Assembly (NCBI RefSeq): GCF_003946395.1
Contig: NZ_RHNZ01000025.1
Location: 1 to 34,260, forward strand
Origin: Levilactobacillus fuyuanensis
Lineage (GTDB): Bacteria > Bacillota > Bacilli > Lactobacillales > Lactobacillaceae
DNA length: 34,260 bases
Direction: 5' to 3'
The position numbers and the translations under genes were made by a program. Below are positions 31,233 to 34,260 of the stretch, one piece after another; positions within the stretch are counted from its first letter, which is position 1, and each line of letters begins with the position of its first letter. The notes beneath the pieces are model-generated. The model was given only the letters and a program-made list of their open reading frames with translations. It ran no database searches and was not told the origin of the DNA.

Positions 31233-31239
31233 GGTAATG

Positions 31240-32931
31240 CTATTCGACAGAAATCAAGAATGGATAGACCGGTTGGCCCCCATCATGAACTTCCGTTTCT
31301 AATTCGTCATCTAAGTCCTCAACGGCCGCTTGCAATTGCTTTGCAACGTCTTCGGTCGTGTCGGTCCCATAAATAATCGTGACAATTTCGCTGTCATCGT
31401 CGAGCATAGCCTTTACCGTAGCGACCGCCGTCTTTAACAAGTCGGCATCGGTCACCTTAATAGTGCCATCGACGATTCCCATGAAGTTACCTTCTTTGAT
31501 GTCAAACCCGTCCAATTCGGTATCCCGAATGGCGTGGGTCACTTGACCACTCTTAACAGCGGCTAAGTTTTCTTCCATCGCAGCTTGGTTGTCATCCAAC
31601 TCGGCATCTGGGTTGTACCCCAACATTGCCGTCATCCCTTGGGAAACCGTCTTTGAGTGGACGATCACCGTTGGCACATCGGCAACCTGAGCAGCTTGTT
31701 CAGCGGCCAGGAAGATGTTCTTGTTATTTGGCAACACAATGGCCCGTTTAGCCTTGCTGTTGTTGATGGCATCCACGATATCCTGCGTACTTGGATTCAT
31801 GGTCTGACCACCGTTGACCACGTGCGTCACACCCAAACTCTTGAAGAGTGTAGCGAGACCGTCACCGGCAGCGATGGCAATAATCGCTGTATCAGCAGGT
31901 GCTTCGGCTTCGGCCACTGGTGCGGCGGTTGCAGCGGATTCTTCATCATGTTCCATGATGGTTTCCTGTTGCATCCGCATGTTGTCGACCTTAACCTTCG
32001 CCAGGTCACCAAATTCTTGGCCCCAGGCAATGACCTTACCAGGATGTTCCGTGTGAACGTGGACCTTAACGATTTCGTCATCGTTCACGACCAACAGAGA
32101 ATCTCCTAAATCAGCAAGGTACTTGTAGAAGGTATCGTAATCAAAGTCGTGTTCGATTTGCTTCCCACGGCCGATTCGTACCATGATTTCAGTACAGTAA
32201 CCGTACTTGATGCTTTCGGGATCGAGCTTACCCTGTACACTTTGGTGATGGGCAGCATCGATCATTTCGTCCATTTCAGCATCGTCAGGCTTGTAGTCGC
32301 CCTCTTCAGCCACACGACCATTTAATGAATCGTTAAAGGCTTCGAGCACAAACGTCAACCCTTGACCACCGGAATCGACCACACCGACCTGCTTCAAAAC
32401 AGGCAGTAAGTCTGGCGTCGTTGCCAAGGCTGCCTTAGCAGCTTCGTAAACAGCATCCATCACCGCTAAAATGTCATCGGACTTCTTAGCGGTGTTTAAG
32501 CCGGCCTGAGCACCCTCACGGACAACCGTCAGGATAGTTCCCTCAGTTGGCTTCATAACGGCCTTGTACGCCGTTTCTGCGCCGGCTGCGAACCCATCAG
32601 CTAAGTCTTGCGCCGTCAAAGTTTGCTTGTCCGCTAACTTCCGAGAAAAGCCCCGGAAAATCTGGGACAGGATAACGCCGGAATTTCCCCGCGCACCCAT
32701 TAGTAACCCCTTGGCTAAGGCCGTTGATAAAGCCCCTACAGCATCGGTGTCGGCTTCACGTTCATACTTGGCCCCACTCTGTAGTGACAGACTCATGTTG
32801 GTTCCAGTATCCCCATCAGGAACGGGGAAAACATTCAATGAATTAATAAAATCGGCATTCTGGTTTAGCTTTTGCGATGCGGCTTGGACCATCTTACCAA
32901 ACTCAAGATTAGTAATTTCTGTTACTTTCAA
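31240..32931 (-). CDS. fakA: Fatty acid kinase catalytic subunit FakA (DhaL/DAK-like, YloV)
   Basis: Phosphorylates exogenous fatty acids held by FakB proteins, giving acyl-phosphate that feeds PlsX/PlsY. The N-terminal DhaL-like kinase domain has VFPVPDGDTGTNM (metal-binding Asp39 and Asp41) and GARGNSGVILSQ at 79-90. The middle and C-terminal parts follow the family pattern (YGYCTEIMV, VHVHTEHPG). 563 residues, usual length. The start is TTG with AAGGAGG eight bases upstream. It forms a pair with asp23 (33-nt gap) as in most Firmicutes, and is close to plsX, its pathway partner. Confidence 0.94.
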   Translation of the reverse strand: MKVTEITNLEFGKMVQAASQKLNQNADFINSLNVFPVPDGDTGTNMSLSLQSGAKYEREADTDAVGALSTALAKGLLMGARGNSGVILSQIFRGFSRKLADKQTLTAQDLADGFAAGAETAYKAVMKPTEGTILTVVREGAQAGLNTAKKSDDILAVMDAVYEAAKAALATTPDLLPVLKQVGVVDSGGQGLTFVLEAFNDSLNGRVAEEGDYKPDDAEMDEMIDAAHHQSVQGKLDPESIKYGYCTEIMVRIGRGKQIEHDFDYDTFYKYLADLGDSLLVVNDDEIVKVHVHTEHPGKVIAWGQEFGDLAKVKVDNMRMQQETIMEHDEESAATAAPVAEAEAPADTAIIAIAAGDGLATLFKSLGVTHVVNGGQTMNPSTQDIVDAINNSKAKRAIVLPNNKNIFLAAEQAAQVADVPTVIVHSKTVSQGMTAMLGYNPDAELDDNQAAMEENLAAVKSGQVTHAIRDTELDGFDIKEGNFMGIVDGTIKVTDADLLKTAVATVKAMLDDDSEIVTIIYGTDTTEDVAKQLQAAVEDLDDELETEVHDGGQPVYPFLISVE

Positions 32932-32963
32932 CTAAGTATCCTCCTTGATTTCAGTACGTCTGG

Positions 32964-33326
32964 CTAATCAGCCAACACCCGCACCCCTTGAACAATGACG
33001 TTTACTGAGTTTGCAGTAACCCCCAGCATCGTTTCCAGGTTATATTTGACTTTAGATTGGACGTTACGTGAAACTTCGGAAATCTTCGTTCCGTAGCTAA
33101 CGATCACGTAAACATCAATGGCCACGCCATTTTCTTCTTGGCGAACGACCACACCGCGGGCATAATTCTCCCGCCGTAAGATATCATTTACATTGTCTCG
33201 AATCTGATTTTTGCTTGCCATGCCCACGACACCATAATTATCAGTCGCGGCACCCCCAACAACGGTCGCAATCACTTCATTGGTAATATCAATTGTTCCG
33301 TATTGAGTCTTAATCTTTACGGCCAT
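32964..33326 (-). CDS. Asp23/Gls24 family protein (YloU-like)
   Basis: Asp23 family envelope stress protein of 120 residues, MAVKIKTQYGTIDITNEVIATVVGGAATDNYGVVGM at the N-terminus. The open frame runs up to 33479, but the ATG at 33326 has AAGGAGG eight bases upstream and gives the normal N-terminus; the longer form would add 51 unrelated residues from the promoter region. It precedes fakA, the standard yloU-yloV arrangement. Precise function is unknown. Confidence 0.93.
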   Translation of the reverse strand: MAVKIKTQYGTIDITNEVIATVVGGAATDNYGVVGMASKNQIRDNVNDILRRENYARGVVVRQEENGVAIDVYVIVSYGTKISEVSRNVQSKVKYNLETMLGVTANSVNVIVQGVRVLAD

Positions 33327-33466
33327 GGAAATAGCCTCCTTATCTGGATATACAATCTTAACAGAAATTAATCTTACCACAACCACGCCGAAAATAGAAA
33401 TAGGATGACTGAAAAGCACGTTATGAGGGGAAATAGGTGTCAAGTAGATTTCCTTGAAAGAAAACA

Positions 33467-33495
33467 TTGCGTTCCGCAAAAGAGTATGGTAAATT
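33467..33495 (+). promoter_or_regulatory. Promoter of rpmB
   Basis: TTGCGT (33467-33472) and TAAATT (33490-33495) with a 17-bp spacer, and TGG just before the -10, an extended -10 promoter. About 70 nt ahead of rpmB and divergent from asp23. Confidence 0.7.
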
Positions 33496-33566
33496 AGTCA
33501 GGTGAGTAAAAAGGCACTGCTTTTTTATAAAAGTAATGAATGAATTAACAAAGGAGGGTTTACGCC

Positions 33567-33752
33567 ATGGCAAAGGATTTTATCAACGGCAAGCGGACGC
33601 GCTTCGGTAACAAGCGTTCTCACGCTTTGAATTCAAGTCGTCGCGCTTGGAAGCCGAACTTACAAAAGGTTCGCATCTTAGTGGACGGTAAGCCAAAGAA
33701 GGTCTGGATTTCTGCTCGGACCTTGAAATCAGGTAAGGTAACCCGCGTCTAG
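33567..33752 (+). CDS. rpmB: 50S ribosomal protein L28, cysteine-free form
   Basis: Full-length L28 of 61 residues: [31 protein letters not shown] and the conserved [24 protein letters not shown]. It contains no cysteine at all, so it is the zinc-independent form. The ribosome binding site is AAAGGAGG. It is monocistronic and divergent from asp23-fakA, as in other Firmicutes. Confidence 0.97.
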   Translation: MAKDFINGKRTRFGNKRSHALNSSRRAWKPNLQKVRILVDGKPKKVWISARTLKSGKVTRV

Positions 33753-33778
33753 TTAAACGGACACGGTTAAACGAATTA

Positions 33779-33817
33779 GCGAGGAGTGCAGGTTTCACCT
33801 GTGCCCCTCGCTTTTTT
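33779..33817 (+). terminator. rpmB terminator
   Basis: GCGAGG...GTGCAGG, TTT loop, CCTGTGC...CCTCGC, then six T. A strong intrinsic terminator. Confidence 0.95.
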
Positions 33818-33894
33818 CGTACTCTCGATTCAGTCTCTTTCTAAATTCTATTTGTTGTGAAAACCGCCATGCGGCAGTTGACTCTCACCTAAAA

Positions 33895-33955
33895 AAATGA
33901 AAGCTATGGACACCAATTTTCATCAGAGTGCTCTTCCCCCTAGCTTTTTTCAAAT
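33895..33955. terminator. Possible bidirectional terminator
   Basis: GAAAGCTA and TAGCTTTTTTC flank a 38-nt interior. On the minus strand the outer arm is followed by seven T (after CA), and on the plus strand by TTTTTTC. The loop is large, so support is moderate. Confidence 0.35.
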
Positions 33956-33987
33956 ATCTTCTTACAACTTTTTATTACTACGCCAAA

Positions 33988-34052
33988 TAGCGTCAGATTT
34001 CTAGTAATCACTAAAATTAGTGATTTACTTCGAAATTTGACGTTATTTTTTT
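33988..34052 (+). terminator. Long AT-rich hairpin with T-run, no gene in front
   Basis: TAGCGTCAGATTT and GAAATTTGACGTTA form the outer stem, AATCACTA and TTAGTGATT the inner one; a run of T follows on the plus strand. It could end a small RNA from the gene-free interval 33820-33990 or be a remnant of an IS insertion site. No ORF lies between 33818 and 34148. Confidence 0.5.
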
Positions 34053-34147
34053 ACCCGTTAGCCCCTACTACAATGCAAAAGCCAATTCTAAACGAAAAAA
34101 ATTTAATTTATTAAATGGCAAATTCTATAATTAATCCGAACAGAAAT

Positions 34148-34260
34148 TAAAAAGCCCAAAGCAATCACTTACAATGGTAGTAACTAATTCCAACCAATAT
34201 AGGGAGTGATTACTTTGGGTACATCTACTTTATCACGTTTTCAACGTGGCGCACTAGCAC
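34148..34260 (+). mobile_element. Left end of an IS30-like insertion sequence, cut by the window edge
   Basis: AAAGCCCAAAGCAATCACTTA near 34151 resembles a terminal inverted repeat, and it is echoed in inverted sense by the GGGAGTGATTACTTTGGG at the gene start. The CDS that begins at 34215 looks like the N-terminus of an IS30-family transposase. Only 113 bases are visible, so family assignment is tentative. Confidence 0.5.
34215..34260 (+). CDS. N-terminus of a probable IS30-family transposase (partial)
   Basis: Frame starting with TTG and reading MGTSTLSRFQRGALA up to the window edge. AGGGAG lies eight bases before the start. N-termini of this type (short Ser/Thr start, then FQRG) occur in IS30-family transposases of lactobacilli; recognition rests on 15 residues only. 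Confidence 0.5.
   Translation, partial: MGTSTLSRFQRGALA

Noticed and set aside
1-34260. CRISPR array, tRNA or rRNA genes, prophage
   Set aside because: No regularly spaced direct repeats, no tRNA cloverleaf with conserved TTCGANTC-type arm, no rRNA signatures and no phage structural genes were seen. The cloverleaf elements lack every tRNA consensus feature.

Overview
The window is chromosomal DNA of a Lactobacillaceae bacterium (Firmicutes, Lactobacillales). The evidence is the conserved low-GC Gram-positive block rpmB / asp23 - fakA - recG - plsX - acpP - rnc - smc - ftsY / ylxM - ffh / rpsP - khpA - rimM - trmD - rplS, together with Lactobacillus-type IS200/IS605 elements and strong AGGAGG ribosome binding sites. 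Genus and species cannot be fixed from sequence inspection alone.

Layout. 1-3000: a minus-strand operon for an ABC-2 type exporter (ATPase, permease) followed by a LytTR DNA-binding protein and a DUF3021 membrane protein, closed by a terminator. 3000-8520: an accessory patch with a HicB-like antitoxin cut by a tnpB-only IS200/IS605-family element, a truncated membrane protein, a DJ-1/PfpI protein whose expected catalytic Cys is Ser, a tiny TxpA/BsrG-like type I toxin gene, and a second IS605-type element with divergent tnpA and tnpB. The two elements have near-identical 44-nt left ends. 8620-11700: rplS, trmD, rimM, khpA and rpsP. 11700-14600: a MoxR-like AAA+ ATPase, a VWA/DUF2201-like protein and a 98-residue protein, overlapping like an operon. 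14600-17480: a P-type Ca2+/Mn2+ ATPase behind a candidate yybP-ykoY (Mn2+) riboswitch. 17560-22410: ffh, ylxM, a secreted protein, ftsY. 22410-33480: smc, rnc, acpP, plsX, recG, fakA, asp23. 33480-34260: rpmB on the plus strand, a gene-free stretch, and the left end of an IS30-like element.

The housekeeping genes form one functional neighbourhood: ribosomal proteins and rRNA/tRNA maturation (RpsP, RplS, RpmB, RimM, TrmD, KhpA, RNase III), membrane targeting (Ffh, FtsY), lipid synthesis and exogenous fatty-acid use (PlsX, AcpP, FakA), and chromosome maintenance (Smc, RecG).

The most interesting signal is in the two unusually long gaps in this block, khpA-rimM (about 670 nt) and fakA-recG (about 750 nt). 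Each holds a divergent pair of about 160-190 nt elements that can fold into the same cloverleaf: a closing stem, two variable hairpins, and a hairpin with a nearly invariant loop, ACCGCTCTGTGG. Stem sequences differ between copies but keep pairing, that is, they show compensatory changes. I do not recognise this as a named RNA family. Two copies also carry a ribosome-binding site and a 24-25 codon open frame starting inside the closing stem.
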